Positions 27,654-37,154 of a DNA stretch of 64,000 nt are shown piece after piece. The stretch is taken from positions 1 through 64,000 of the forward strand of contig JBJKSH010000178.1 in the NCBI GenBank assembly GCA_046704255.1. The letters are read 5' to 3'. The DNA comes from FEN-1297 sp046704255. Its GTDB lineage: Bacteria > Bacteroidota > Ignavibacteria > Ignavibacteriales > Ignavibacteriaceae. Below the pieces are notes generated by a model. That model made no database searches. It was not told the origin of the DNA and saw only the letters and a program-made list of their open reading frames with translations. The position numbers and the translations under genes were made by a program. The stretch's first letter is position 1. Each line of letters begins with the position of its first letter.

Positions 27654-29000
27654 ATGGCTGATATAATTTATGATTTAATAATAATCGGTGCCGGCCCCGG
27701 AGGATATCTTGCAGCCGAACGTGCCGGTGCTTTAGGCAAAAAAGTTTTATTGATTGAAAAAGATAATAGGCTAGGCGGTGTTTGTTTAAATAGAGGATGT
27801 ATTCCTACTAAAGCTTTATTAAATTCTGCTAAGATATTTTACTCTTCTAAGAATAGCGAGCATCTAGGTATAAAGGCATCGGGCGTAGAGTACAATTTGA
27901 CCAAAGCGATGCAGTGGAAAAATAAAACGGTTCTTACTTTAACCAAAGGAATAGAATACCAGATGAAGCGTTTCGGTGTGGAAGTTATTAGTGGAACAGC
28001 GAGCTTTCAAAATAAAAATTCTATTGCAGTTAACGGTAAACTTTATTCTGCAAAAAATATTTTGATTGCTGCGGGTTCTTCACCGGTTAAAATTCCTGTC
28101 CCGGGAATCGATAATCCTTTTGTCCTAACCAGCGATCAAATTTTGAATATTGAAAAGCTTCCCCAAAAACTGGTTATAATCGGCGGTGGTGTTATCGGTA
28201 TTGAGTTTGCTTCTTACTTCAGTCTTCTTGGTATTTCTGTTACTGTAATAGAATTGCTCCCTGAAATTTTGCCTAACTTTGATAAAGATATCGCTTCAAT
28301 TATTCGTTCGTCATTAAAGAGCTGTACTTTTATTTTAGATGCCAAAGTTATTTCGTTTGAGGATAATGAAGTAAAATATATTTTGAACGGCAAAGAACAG
28401 ACTTGTAGTACGGATATGGTTTTGCTTGCAGTAGGCAGAACTCCTAATGTTTCAGGTTTGGGATTGGAAAAAATTAACCTGGACTTTGATAAAAAAGGCA
28501 TAAAAGTTAATGAGCAAATGCAGACAAATGTACCTAATGTTTATGCCGTTGGAGATGTTACGGGAAAATCGCTGCTGGCTCATTCGGCATACAGGATGGG
28601 CGAGGTAGCGGTTAATAATATGTTCCTAAAAAAAGATAGAATGCGTTATAACGCAATTCCATGGGTAGTATATAGTTACCCGGAGCTTTCCGGTGTTGGT
28701 TTAACGGAAGAGCAAGCTAAAAAGGAAGGAAGAAATGTAAAAGTAAAATCTCTTCAGCTTCGTGCCAACGGAAGATTTTTGGCAGAGCATGGAAATGAAA
28801 AAGGAATTTGCAAAGTAATTGTAGATGCCGGTACTGAAGTGCTGCTCGGCTTAACAATACTTGGGGGAGTAAGTTCCGAAATTGTTTTCGGAGCTGCCGC
28901 CATGATAGAAGATGAATTTAGAATTAAAGATATTAAAGAAATTATTTTTCCCCATCCTACTGTTTCTGAAATAATTAAAGATGCGGTTTGGGAGAAATAG
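27654..29000 (+). CDS. lpdA: Dihydrolipoyl dehydrogenase (E3)
   Basis: 448 residues, start codon directly after the E2 stop. FAD-binding IIGAGPGGYLAAERAG at the N-terminus; redox disulfide GGVCLNRGCIPTK with Cys44 and Cys49; NAD-binding IIGGGVIGIEFAS; VYAVGDVTG; and the C-terminal HPTVSEIIKDAV with the catalytic His of the partner subunit. It reoxidises lipoate for the adjacent E2. It is probably a paralogue dedicated to this operon if the genome also has one for pyruvate dehydrogenase. Confidence 0.93.
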   Translation: MADIIYDLIIIGAGPGGYLAAERAGALGKKVLLIEKDNRLGGVCLNRGCIPTKALLNSAKIFYSSKNSEHLGIKASGVEYNLTKAMQWKNKTVLTLTKGIEYQMKRFGVEVISGTASFQNKNSIAVNGKLYSAKNILIAAGSSPVKIPVPGIDNPFVLTSDQILNIEKLPQKLVIIGGGVIGIEFASYFSLLGISVTVIELLPEILPNFDKDIASIIRSSLKSCTFILDAKVISFEDNEVKYILNGKEQTCSTDMVLLAVGRTPNVSGLGLEKINLDFDKKGIKVNEQMQTNVPNVYAVGDVTGKSLLAHSAYRMGEVAVNNMFLKKDRMRYNAIPWVVYSYPELSGVGLTEEQAKKEGRNVKVKSLQLRANGRFLAEHGNEKGICKVIVDAGTEVLLGLTILGGVSSEIVFGAAAMIEDEFRIKDIKEIIFPHPTVSEIIKDAVWEK

Positions 29001-29025
29001 AATAATAAAAAAATAGGAGATAATT

Positions 29026-31488
29026 GTGCCCCGGTCAATTGTTGTAAATCCCGATGAAGTCCGCAATAGCGGAATTCTGAAATCTAAAGACATATTAATA
29101 AATCAATATGAATCAAATATAATTTTTGAAATTGAAAAATACGGCGAGAAAAAATTAAAGCAGGTATTGTATGATATGCTTTTAATCCGGCAGTTTGAAA
29201 CTTGTCTTAATGATATAAAAATTGAAGGCGCTTATCATGGAATACAGTATAATCATAAAGGCCCTGCTCATTTGTCAATCGGACAGGAAGCTTCCGCAGT
29301 GGGACAAGCTTTAAATCTAACCAAGAATGATTTCATATTTGGTTCACATAGAAGTCATGGAGAAATATTGGCAAAGTGTTTTTCCGCAGTGCATAAAATG
29401 GAAGGTCATGATCTTGAAGAGATAATGACTTCTTACATGAACGGTCGAATTTTAAATTCAATTGAACCGTATGCTGAAGCCGGTATTAATGAATTAGCTG
29501 TTGACTATGTGTTATACGGAACGTTAGCGGAGATATTTGCCAAAGAAACCGGCTTTAATATGGGGCTAGGCGGTTCTATGCATGCTTTCTTTTCACCTTT
29601 CGGAAGTATGCCTAATAACGCAATAGTCGGCGGCTCGTCCGATATTGCAACAGGTGCGGCATTATTTAAACGTATAAATAGAAAGCCCGGAATTGTTATT
29701 TCCAATGTGGGCGACGGAGCTTCTGCAACAGGCCCGACCTGGGAAGCAATCATGATAGCTGCAATGGATCAATACAACACTCTTTGGGATAAAGAAATCG
29801 GCGGTGCTCCTCCAATCCTATTTAATTTTATAAATAACTTTTACGGAATGGGCGGGCAGACCAGCGGCGAAACAATGGGTTTCGGTACATTGGCAAGAAT
29901 TGGAACAGGTGTAAATAAAGATGCAATGCACAGCGAAAGGATTGACGGAAACAATCCGCTGGCTGTTGCGGATGCAATTGATAGAAAAAGAAAGATATTG
30001 GAAGACGGGAAAGGACCAGTATTACTTGATACGATTACATATAGATTTTCAGGACATTCGCCTTCCGATGCATCTTCTTATAGAACAAAAGAAGAGCTTG
30101 AACTCTGGAAAAAACATGACCCCATAACTTTGTATGGAAATTATCTAATAAATAATAAGTTGATTACGGAAGCCGATTTTGAAAACATGGAGAATTCTGC
30201 CGTAGATAAAATTAAGCATATACTCGAACTAGCAATTTCACCGGATGTATCTCCGAGAATTAGCTTCGACTCGGAAATTATCGGCGACTTTATGTTTTCA
30301 AATAAAAAGGTAGAAAAATTTGAAGACAGAAAACCCGAAGTATTAATTTCGAAGGAAGAAAATCCCAGAGTAAAATCACTTTCTAAAAAAGAACGTTATG
30401 TATTTGATGAGAATGGAAAGCCGTATCCGAAATCAAAATTATTTACTTACCGGGATGCAATATTCGAAGCGGTACTACATCGTGCTTACATTGATCCTAC
30501 GCTGGTTATTTATGGCGAAGAAAATAGAGATTGGGGCGGAGCCTTTGCGGTTTACCGCGGTTTAACGGAAGCACTACCATATCATAGATTATTCAATACT
30601 CCCATTTCCGAAGGTGCTATCGTCGGTTCTGCGACGGGATATGCATTAAGCGGAGGCAGGGTAATTGCAGAGTTAATGTATTGCGATTTCCTTGGTCGTG
30701 CCGGAGATGAAGTGTTTAACCAAATGTCCAAGTGGCAGGCCATGTCCGCCGGTGTATTAAAAATGCCCTTTGTATTGCGCATTTCAGTTGGCAGTAAATA
30801 TGGTGCACAACATTCACAGGATTGGACCTCGATAGCTGCTCATATTCCCGGATTAAAAGTTATGTTTCCTGCTACACCTTATGATGCAAAAGGAATGATG
30901 AACCTTGCATTAAGCGGCACCGATCCGGTTTTGTTTTTCGAAAGCCAAAGATTATATGATATGGGTGAAATGTTTCTTCAAAGCGGAGTACCCAAAGGAT
31001 ATTATGAAGCGGATGAAGGCGAGCCTGTAATTAGAAGAACAGGAAATGACCTAACAATAGTTACGATCGGTTCAACTCTTTATACATCAATTGAAGCTGC
31101 AAATACTTTAAAAGAAAAATTTAATTTAAATGTTGAAGTAATTGATGCCCCTTTTATAAATCCGATTAATTATGAAAAAATTATAGAATCTGTTAAAAAG
31201 ACAGGTAAGCTTGTCCTTTGTTCCGATGCGGTTGAGCGCGGTTCCTTTCTGCATACAATGGCAAGCAATTTAACCCAGGCTGCTTTTGATTATTTAGACG
31301 GGCCGCCTGTTGTCGTGGGGTCAAGGAATTGGATTACTCCTGCTGCGGAAATGGAAAAAATGTTTTTCCCCCAAAAGGAATGGATAATAGATGCGATCCA
31401 CGAGCGGCTTTATCCTCTGCCTGGATATTCTGTAAATACAAATCAAACTATTGGCGAAATGTTAAGAAGAAATAGAAAAGGTGTATAA
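29026..31488 (+). CDS. Fused 2-oxo acid dehydrogenase E1 (alpha-beta) subunit
   Basis: 820 residues, GTG start with GGAG ribosome site. Residues ~45-400 are the E1 alpha half: GPAHLSIGQEASAVG, GGSMHAF, thiamine diphosphate motif GDGASAT at ~229-235 with the paired NN near 268, and GHSPSDASSYR. Residues ~470-820 are the E1 beta half: YRDAIFEAVLHRAY, GEENRDWGGAFAVYRGL, PISEGAIVGSATGYALSG, VEVIDAPFINPI. Natural alpha-beta fusions occur in Bacteroidota and elsewhere. It decarboxylates a 2-oxo acid and loads the acyl group onto E2. The stop overlaps the next start, so the zinc dehydrogenase is translationally coupled. Confidence 0.9.
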   Translation: MPRSIVVNPDEVRNSGILKSKDILINQYESNIIFEIEKYGEKKLKQVLYDMLLIRQFETCLNDIKIEGAYHGIQYNHKGPAHLSIGQEASAVGQALNLTKNDFIFGSHRSHGEILAKCFSAVHKMEGHDLEEIMTSYMNGRILNSIEPYAEAGINELAVDYVLYGTLAEIFAKETGFNMGLGGSMHAFFSPFGSMPNNAIVGGSSDIATGAALFKRINRKPGIVISNVGDGASATGPTWEAIMIAAMDQYNTLWDKEIGGAPPILFNFINNFYGMGGQTSGETMGFGTLARIGTGVNKDAMHSERIDGNNPLAVADAIDRKRKILEDGKGPVLLDTITYRFSGHSPSDASSYRTKEELELWKKHDPITLYGNYLINNKLITEADFENMENSAVDKIKHILELAISPDVSPRISFDSEIIGDFMFSNKKVEKFEDRKPEVLISKEENPRVKSLSKKERYVFDENGKPYPKSKLFTYRDAIFEAVLHRAYIDPTLVIYGEENRDWGGAFAVYRGLTEALPYHRLFNTPISEGAIVGSATGYALSGGRVIAELMYCDFLGRAGDEVFNQMSKWQAMSAGVLKMPFVLRISVGSKYGAQHSQDWTSIAAHIPGLKVMFPATPYDAKGMMNLALSGTDPVLFFESQRLYDMGEMFLQSGVPKGYYEADEGEPVIRRTGNDLTIVTIGSTLYTSIEAANTLKEKFNLNVEVIDAPFINPINYEKIIESVKKTGKLVLCSDAVERGSFLHTMASNLTQAAFDYLDGPPVVVGSRNWITPAAEMEKMFFPQKEWIIDAIHERLYPLPGYSVNTNQTIGEMLRRNRKGV

Positions 31489-32753
31489 TGAAGACTACTA
31501 CTTTAAGACTTTACGGGAAAAATGATTTGAGATTGGAATCATTTGATTTACCTGAGATAAATGAAAATGAAATTCTTGCCGATGTTATAACCAACAGTAT
31601 TTGCATGTCTGATTACAAAGCTTTAATTCAAGGTGAAACTCATAAAAGAGTTCCGCTGGATGTATCAAGTAACCCGATTATTCTTGGCCATGAACAGTGC
31701 GGTACCATATTAAAAGTTGGTGAAAATTTAAAAGGCAAGTTTAAAGCCGGAATGAAATACAGTATTCAACCGGCAGTTAACTACCCCGGAAGAGAAGCAG
31801 AAGCAGTAGGATATTCTTTTAAATACACGGGCGGATATGCAACAAAAATAATTATCTCAGAAGAAATAAATGAAATGGATTGTTTAATACCGTATAAAGG
31901 AGATTCATATTTTCATGCATCATTATCAGAGCCGGTGGCTTGTATTATATCTGCTTTAAAATCTCAATATCACAGCAAGCCGGAAGAGTATGCTCATGAT
32001 ATGGGTATCAAAAAAAACGGTAATACTGCTGTAATTGGCGGTGCCGGGCCGATGGGACTCGGTTTTGTAGATCTTTTGATCCACTCAGATAAAAAACCGA
32101 GGAACCTGGTTGTTACCGATATTGATGATTCAAGAATTAATAGAGCTAAAGAATTATTTCCTCCGGAAGAAGCCGAAGAAAGCGGAGTTAATTTACATTT
32201 TATTAATACTAATGAAAATGATGCTGTTAAAAGGATAATGGAACTAACCGGCAATAAAGGCTTTGATGATATTTTCGTTCTGGTTCCTGTTCCGGCCGTA
32301 ATAGAGCAGGCATCGGAATTACTGGCAAATGACGGCTGTTTGAATTTCTTTGCAGGACCGGCTAACACGGACTTTAAAGCAATGCTGAATTTTTATAATG
32401 TCCATTACAGTAAGCATCATATTATTGGTTCTGCCGGCAGTTATACATCGGATATGCGCGAAGCTATGGATTTAATTGGTAAAGGAATTATAAATCCTGC
32501 TATGATGATTACGCACGTAGGCGGATTGGATTCTGCAGCCGATACAATTAAAAAACTTCCTTTAATCCCCGGGGCTAAAAAATTAATTTACACAGGAGTA
32601 TCTCTTCCTTTAACAGCACTGGATGACTTTGAAGAAAAAGGAAGAACTGATCCTTTATTTAAGGAATTATCAAACATAGTTAAGAAGACTAAAGGGTTAT
32701 GGTCTAAAGAAGCAGAAGATTATTTGCTGGCTAATGCAAAATCAATTAAATAA
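31488..32753 (+). CDS. Zinc-dependent dehydrogenase, L-sorbose-1-phosphate reductase (SorE)-like
   Basis: 421 residues. Medium-chain dehydrogenase pattern: SICMSDYK (zinc ligand Cys39), ILGHEQCGTILKVG (His68, Glu69), and the Rossmann segment AVIGGAGPMGLGFVDLLI, then VVTDIDDSRI. The four-Cys structural-zinc loop common in alcohol dehydrogenases is not visible. The N-terminus and ~420-residue length recall the SorE subgroup acting on ketose phosphates. It overlaps the E1 stop by one base, so its reaction should precede or follow the 2-oxo-acid step. Subgroup assignment is from memory of the family and is moderate. Confidence 0.7.
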   Translation: MKTTTLRLYGKNDLRLESFDLPEINENEILADVITNSICMSDYKALIQGETHKRVPLDVSSNPIILGHEQCGTILKVGENLKGKFKAGMKYSIQPAVNYPGREAEAVGYSFKYTGGYATKIIISEEINEMDCLIPYKGDSYFHASLSEPVACIISALKSQYHSKPEEYAHDMGIKKNGNTAVIGGAGPMGLGFVDLLIHSDKKPRNLVVTDIDDSRINRAKELFPPEEAEESGVNLHFINTNENDAVKRIMELTGNKGFDDIFVLVPVPAVIEQASELLANDGCLNFFAGPANTDFKAMLNFYNVHYSKHHIIGSAGSYTSDMREAMDLIGKGIINPAMMITHVGGLDSAADTIKKLPLIPGAKKLIYTGVSLPLTALDDFEEKGRTDPLFKELSNIVKKTKGLWSKEAEDYLLANAKSIK

Positions 32754-32770
32754 ACATAGATAAGGATAAA

Positions 32771-34204
32771 ATGAAAACCGGAGAAAAACTTTATAACATA
32801 AATGAAGTTACTCAATCAGCTACCATTGGAGTAATGGAGTATTGGAATATTGTAAAAGGGAGAAAATTCCATTACTCCATAACTCCAATATTCCGAAAGT
32901 TGAGTAATATAATTATTCTGTTTGCAGCTTTTCAACTAATTTTTAGTTTGAAAACTTTCTCACAAGATTTAAAAACTCCTCCGGCAGTTGAGAAAAATGC
33001 AGACGATAACCGCACTGTATTGGATTTAATGAAACTGATAACGAACCGCCAGATTCAGAAAAACAAACTAAGGAATGGAGAATATAAGAAGGGGAATTGG
33101 GAAGCAGTGAAACATTCAATACTCCCCAAAACAATGTACTGGTCTTATCCTGCCGGAGTAACATTGCTGGCTATGCAGCGTGTTTACAGCATAACAAAAG
33201 ACAAAAAGATATTAAGCTTTGTAAATAAAAACAATCGAATTTCCGCGGACCAATATGCATATTTGTTGTGGCAAAAAATGAAATTCGGAACAGTGTATAA
33301 AACCGCGGGATTTGGGAAACTTTGGAGGTTGAGTAGCCTTGATGATTGCGGTGCTATGGGGGCAGAAATACTCGAAAGTAAATTGCGCCATCATGTTAAG
33401 TATACAAGTCATTTAAAAAAATTAGTAGAAATAATTGGAAATTATGTAACGAATATTCAAGATAGATTGCCTGACGGTACTTTATGGAGACCACATTCAC
33501 ACGCCGGACCAACAATTTGGGCAGATGATTTGTATATGAGCCTTCCGTTTTTAATAAGATGGAGTGAATACAAAAAATCAACTGCTTCGTTAAATGATGC
33601 TGCACGGCAAATTATAAATTATGCTTCGTACTTACAGGACAAAGACGGCGTTTGGTTTCACGGATACTATGTAGATAAAAAAATGCATAGCTGCTGTAAA
33701 TGGGGCAGAGCTAATGGGTGGGCTGCGGTAGCAATTGCAGAAGTGTTATCTGTGCTGCCCAAAAGTAATCCGTATTATAACAAAGTACTAACCATTTTTA
33801 AAAAGCAGATTGACGGATTAATTAAATATCAATCCAAGTCGGGATTATGGTACGAGGTGATAGATCATCCCGAACTTACATGGGGAACTGAAACCTCATG
33901 CAGCGCAGAATTCGCTTATGCAATTGCAAGAGGTATTAATAAAGGCTGGCTGGATAAATCTTACATCCCTGTTGTTGAAAAAATATTTAAAGGTCTTAAG
34001 ACTAGAATAGATAAAGAGGGTGCAATTACCGGGGTTTGCAGCAGTACAAATTTGGAAAATGATCTTGAGTATTATAACAAGCGCCCGTCGGAATTTGATG
34101 ATCAGCATGGCAACGGGTTAGTGCTTTTAGCTCTTACGGAAATTTATAAAATGCAGAATAATTTTAATACAAAAAAATTTCCCGGAGTATTAAATGAAAG
34201 ATGA
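32771..34204 (+). CDS. GH105/GH88-like unsaturated glycuronyl hydrolase (YteR type)
   Basis: 477 residues, AAGGAT ribosome site. The (alpha/alpha)6 barrel pattern of unsaturated rhamnogalacturonyl/glucuronyl hydrolases is visible: KTMYWSYPAGVTLLAMQRVY, SSLDDCGAMGAEILE, GTLWRPHSHAGPTIWADDLYMSLPFL (Asp-rich catalytic region), CCKWGRANGWAAVAIAEVL, WGTETSCSAEFAYAIARG. These enzymes remove the unsaturated uronate left by polysaccharide lyases. The signal segment (LSNIIILFAAFQLIFSLKTFSQ) is preceded by ~45 residues, of which about 23 come from an inserted palindromic repeat at 32825-32894. Export may therefore be impaired, or the segment may act as a membrane anchor. Confidence 0.8.
   Translation: MKTGEKLYNINEVTQSATIGVMEYWNIVKGRKFHYSITPIFRKLSNIIILFAAFQLIFSLKTFSQDLKTPPAVEKNADDNRTVLDLMKLITNRQIQKNKLRNGEYKKGNWEAVKHSILPKTMYWSYPAGVTLLAMQRVYSITKDKKILSFVNKNNRISADQYAYLLWQKMKFGTVYKTAGFGKLWRLSSLDDCGAMGAEILESKLRHHVKYTSHLKKLVEIIGNYVTNIQDRLPDGTLWRPHSHAGPTIWADDLYMSLPFLIRWSEYKKSTASLNDAARQIINYASYLQDKDGVWFHGYYVDKKMHSCCKWGRANGWAAVAIAEVLSVLPKSNPYYNKVLTIFKKQIDGLIKYQSKSGLWYEVIDHPELTWGTETSCSAEFAYAIARGINKGWLDKSYIPVVEKIFKGLKTRIDKEGAITGVCSSTNLENDLEYYNKRPSEFDDQHGNGLVLLALTEIYKMQNNFNTKKFPGVLNER
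32825..32894 (+). repeat. Palindromic TGGAGTAA-type repeat inserted in frame in the GH105-like gene
   Basis: The left arm (TTGGAGTAATGGAGTATTGG, 32826-32845) and the right arm (CCATTACTCCATAACTCCAA, ~32869-32888) are near-complementary and built from ~8-bp TGGAGTAN units around a ~23-nt centre. It lies between the start codon and the signal-peptide core and is translated as IGVMEYWNIVKGRKFHYSIT. Similar fragments occur near 19485 and 19635. Confidence 0.6.
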
Positions 34205-35648
34205 AAAAGAAATTAAGAAAACCGGCATGGATCGTCGTTCATTCTTAAAGATGTTTGGATACAGTGCAGCCGGTGCTGCGATTATGAATTCGCCTCTGCC
34301 GGCTATGATTGATAAATTGAACGGAAAGCCGAATATCATATTCGTTTTAGCTGATGATCTTGGTTACGGCGACCTTGGATGTTACGGGCAAAAAAAGATA
34401 AGAACACCCAACATAGACAAGATGGCTTCTATGGGAATACGTTTTACCTCATGTTATTCGGGAAGCCCTGTTTGTGCACCTTCAAGAAATTGCTTGATGA
34501 CAGGCCAGCATACAGGACATACTACTGTTAGGCAAAATGCAAGTGCGATAACAGGAGAAAGAATCCCGCTGCTTCCGACAGATGTAACAGTTGCAAAATT
34601 ATTAAAGAAAGCCGGCTATAATACTGCTATGATTGGCAAATGGGGTTTGGGTGAACCGGGTTCTACCGGCGAACCGAATAAACAGGGCTTCGATTACTTT
34701 TTCGGATTCTTAAACCAAAAACGTGCACATAATTATTATCCTACTTATTTATGGCGCAACACAGAAAAAGTATATTACCCTGAAAATGAAAACGATAAAA
34801 GAGTTACATACGCTTATGATTTATTTGAAAGCGAAGCACTTGAGTATATAGACAAAAATAAAAATAAACCTTTCTTTCTTTATCTGCCGTTAACTACACC
34901 GCATGCGGAACTGTTAGTTCCTGAAGATTCCCTGGATGAATATAAAGGCAAGTTTGTTGAAGATAAACCTTTTTATGCAGACGGCAATAAGGAAGGATTC
35001 CATACACAGTTGTACCCGCATGCAGCTTATGCAGCAATGATTACAAGGATGGATAGAGGTATTGGCAGAATTTTAAGCAAATTAAAAGAACATAATATAG
35101 ATGATAATACAATCGTGTTCTTTACCAGTGATAACGGTCCGAGTCATGCCGGTGGCATCGATCCTGAATTTTTCGATAGCGCCGGACCATTCCGCGGAGG
35201 TAAGTTTGATCTTTATGAAGGCGGAATAAGAATTCCTATGATTGTTAGGTGGCCGGGTAAAATTAAGCCTGGTATTGTAAGCGAACGGCCGTGGGCTTTC
35301 TGGGATTTCATGCCGACTGCTGCAGATTTAACCGGCACTAAGCATTCCTCACATATTGACGGACTGTCGGTCGAACTGGTGCTCTTTGATAAAAAAGCAG
35401 AACAGCACAAGTATTTCTATTGGGAATTCAAAGCAAACAACAAACAATTTTTACAGGCAGTCCGCATGGGTAATTGGAAAGCAGTTAGAAATAATGTGAA
35501 TGAGCCCGTGGAATTATATAATCTTAAAGATGATATCTCCGAGAAAAACAATGTTGCGGATAAGCATCCCGATCTGGTTGCCGATGCGCTTAAATATTTT
35601 AAGGAAGCGCATGTTGAATCCCATGATTGGCCGATGAAAATAAATTAG
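34194..35648 (+). CDS. Sulfatase 1 (Cys-type arylsulfatase family), Tat-exported
   Basis: 484 residues; start overlaps the GH105-like gene by 11 bases, with GGAG before it. Tat signal MDRRSFLKMFGYSAAG. Metal/substrate region IIFVLADDLGYGDLGCYGQ. The sulfatase signature is CAPSRNCLMTG with the Cys to be converted to formylglycine at residue 94, then GKWGLG, SDNGPS and GGIRIPMIVRWPGKI. Exported Cys-type sulfatases need a maturase; one lies downstream at 41600. It removes sulfate esters from the glycan. It is closely related along its whole length to sulfatase 2, so the pair is a recent tandem duplication. Confidence 0.93.
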   Translation: MKDEKEIKKTGMDRRSFLKMFGYSAAGAAIMNSPLPAMIDKLNGKPNIIFVLADDLGYGDLGCYGQKKIRTPNIDKMASMGIRFTSCYSGSPVCAPSRNCLMTGQHTGHTTVRQNASAITGERIPLLPTDVTVAKLLKKAGYNTAMIGKWGLGEPGSTGEPNKQGFDYFFGFLNQKRAHNYYPTYLWRNTEKVYYPENENDKRVTYAYDLFESEALEYIDKNKNKPFFLYLPLTTPHAELLVPEDSLDEYKGKFVEDKPFYADGNKEGFHTQLYPHAAYAAMITRMDRGIGRILSKLKEHNIDDNTIVFFTSDNGPSHAGGIDPEFFDSAGPFRGGKFDLYEGGIRIPMIVRWPGKIKPGIVSERPWAFWDFMPTAADLTGTKHSSHIDGLSVELVLFDKKAEQHKYFYWEFKANNKQFLQAVRMGNWKAVRNNVNEPVELYNLKDDISEKNNVADKHPDLVADALKYFKEAHVESHDWPMKIN

Positions 35649-35669
35649 TATTAATTTAAGGAGAATGTT

Positions 35670-37139
35670 GTGGATAAAATTACTAGAAGAGATTTTAATA
35701 AAAGAATTGTTGCCGGCATGGCAGGCTTCGCTGCTTTCGGTTCTGCAAAATTAACTTTTCCCGGTATGACGAAAGAAATATTTGCAGGAAATAAGAAACC
35801 TAATATCATTTTTATTTTAGCGGATGATTTGGGATATGGTGATCTCGGTAGTTACGGCCAGAAAAAAATTAAGACTCCGTTTCTGGATAAAATGGCTTCG
35901 GAAGGTATACGTTTTACCTCTTGTTATGCCGGTAGTGCGGTGTGTGCACCTTCCAGAAATTGTTTAATGACCGGCCAGCATACAGGGCACACAACAGTAA
36001 GGCAAAATGCCAGCCAGGTAACCGGTGAAAGAGTTCCTTTACTTCCCACTGATGTTACCATTGCAGAAGTATTAAAAAAAGTCGGTTACAAAACAGGTAT
36101 GATAGGTAAATGGGGGTTGGGAGAACCGGGTACCACAGGTATTCCGAATAAGCAGGGTTTCGATTACTTCTTCGGATTCTTGAATCAAAAACATGCTCAC
36201 AATTATTATCCCACTTATTTATGGCGCAATTCGGAGAAAGTTTATTACCCGGAAAATGAAAACGATAAGAGAGTTACTTATGCATCCGACTTATTTGAAA
36301 ATGAAGCACTTAATTACATTGAAGAAAATAAGGATAAGCCTTTCTTTCTTTATTTACCGCTAACTACACCACACCCGGAACTACTTGTTCCCAAAGATTC
36401 GTTGGATGAATACAAAGGCAAATTTGTTGAAGATAAACCTTTCTATGGTGATAAAAAAGAACTTTATCATGAACAAATGTATCCGCATGCAGCGTATGCT
36501 GCTATGATTGCAAGAATGGACAAAGGTATAGGAAGAATTTTCGACAGGCTTAAAAAACTTGGTATAGATAAAGATACCATAGTATTTTTTTCCAGCGATA
36601 ATGGACCCGGATTTGGAGAGGGCGGAGTTGATCCTGATTTCTTTAATAGTTTCGGACCTCTACGGGGGAAAAAATATACTCTCTATGAAGGAGGTATAAG
36701 AATTCCTATGATTGTTCGCTGGCCTGGTAAAATTAAGCCCGGTATTGTTAGTAACAGGCCTTGGGCATTTTGGGATTTTATGCCAACAGCTGCCGAAATG
36801 GCCGGTGCAAAGGTTCCTCCTTATATTGACGGATTATCTGTTGAGCATGTCTTCTTTGGTAAAAAGGAAGAACAGCATAAATACTTCTACTGGGAATTAA
36901 GATTAAGCAATGGTACATTTTTACAAGCCGTACGCTTTAACTATTGGAAAGCAGTAAGAAACGATATTGATAAGCCGGTAGAATTATATAATCTTAAGGA
37001 TGACATTTCCGAAAAAAATAATGTCGCGGCTGAACATCCGGATTTAGTTGAAGATGCTTTAAAATGTTTTATAGAGGCCCACGTTGAATCATCTAATTGG
37101 CCGATGAAAAAAATTAAAAGAAATAGAAATAAAAAATAA
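35670..37139 (+). CDS. Sulfatase 2 (Cys-type arylsulfatase family), Tat-exported
   Basis: 489 residues, GTG start 7-8 bases after AAGGAG. Tat signal ITRRDFNKRIVAGMAGF. Signature CAPSRNCLMTG with formylglycine Cys at residue 92; LADDLGYGDLGSYGQ; SSDNGPGFGEGG; GGIRIPMIVRWPGKI. Long stretches (HNYYPTYLWRN, YYPENENDKRVTYA, PFFLYLPLTTPH) are shared with sulfatase 1. The duplicate probably targets a different sulfate position or anomer of the same polysaccharide. The C-terminus is strongly basic (KKIKRNRNKK). Confidence 0.93.
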   Translation: MDKITRRDFNKRIVAGMAGFAAFGSAKLTFPGMTKEIFAGNKKPNIIFILADDLGYGDLGSYGQKKIKTPFLDKMASEGIRFTSCYAGSAVCAPSRNCLMTGQHTGHTTVRQNASQVTGERVPLLPTDVTIAEVLKKVGYKTGMIGKWGLGEPGTTGIPNKQGFDYFFGFLNQKHAHNYYPTYLWRNSEKVYYPENENDKRVTYASDLFENEALNYIEENKDKPFFLYLPLTTPHPELLVPKDSLDEYKGKFVEDKPFYGDKKELYHEQMYPHAAYAAMIARMDKGIGRIFDRLKKLGIDKDTIVFFSSDNGPGFGEGGVDPDFFNSFGPLRGKKYTLYEGGIRIPMIVRWPGKIKPGIVSNRPWAFWDFMPTAAEMAGAKVPPYIDGLSVEHVFFGKKEEQHKYFYWELRLSNGTFLQAVRFNYWKAVRNDIDKPVELYNLKDDISEKNNVAAEHPDLVEDALKCFIEAHVESSNWPMKKIKRNRNKK

Positions 37140-37154
37140 TTACAGGAGAAGCAC

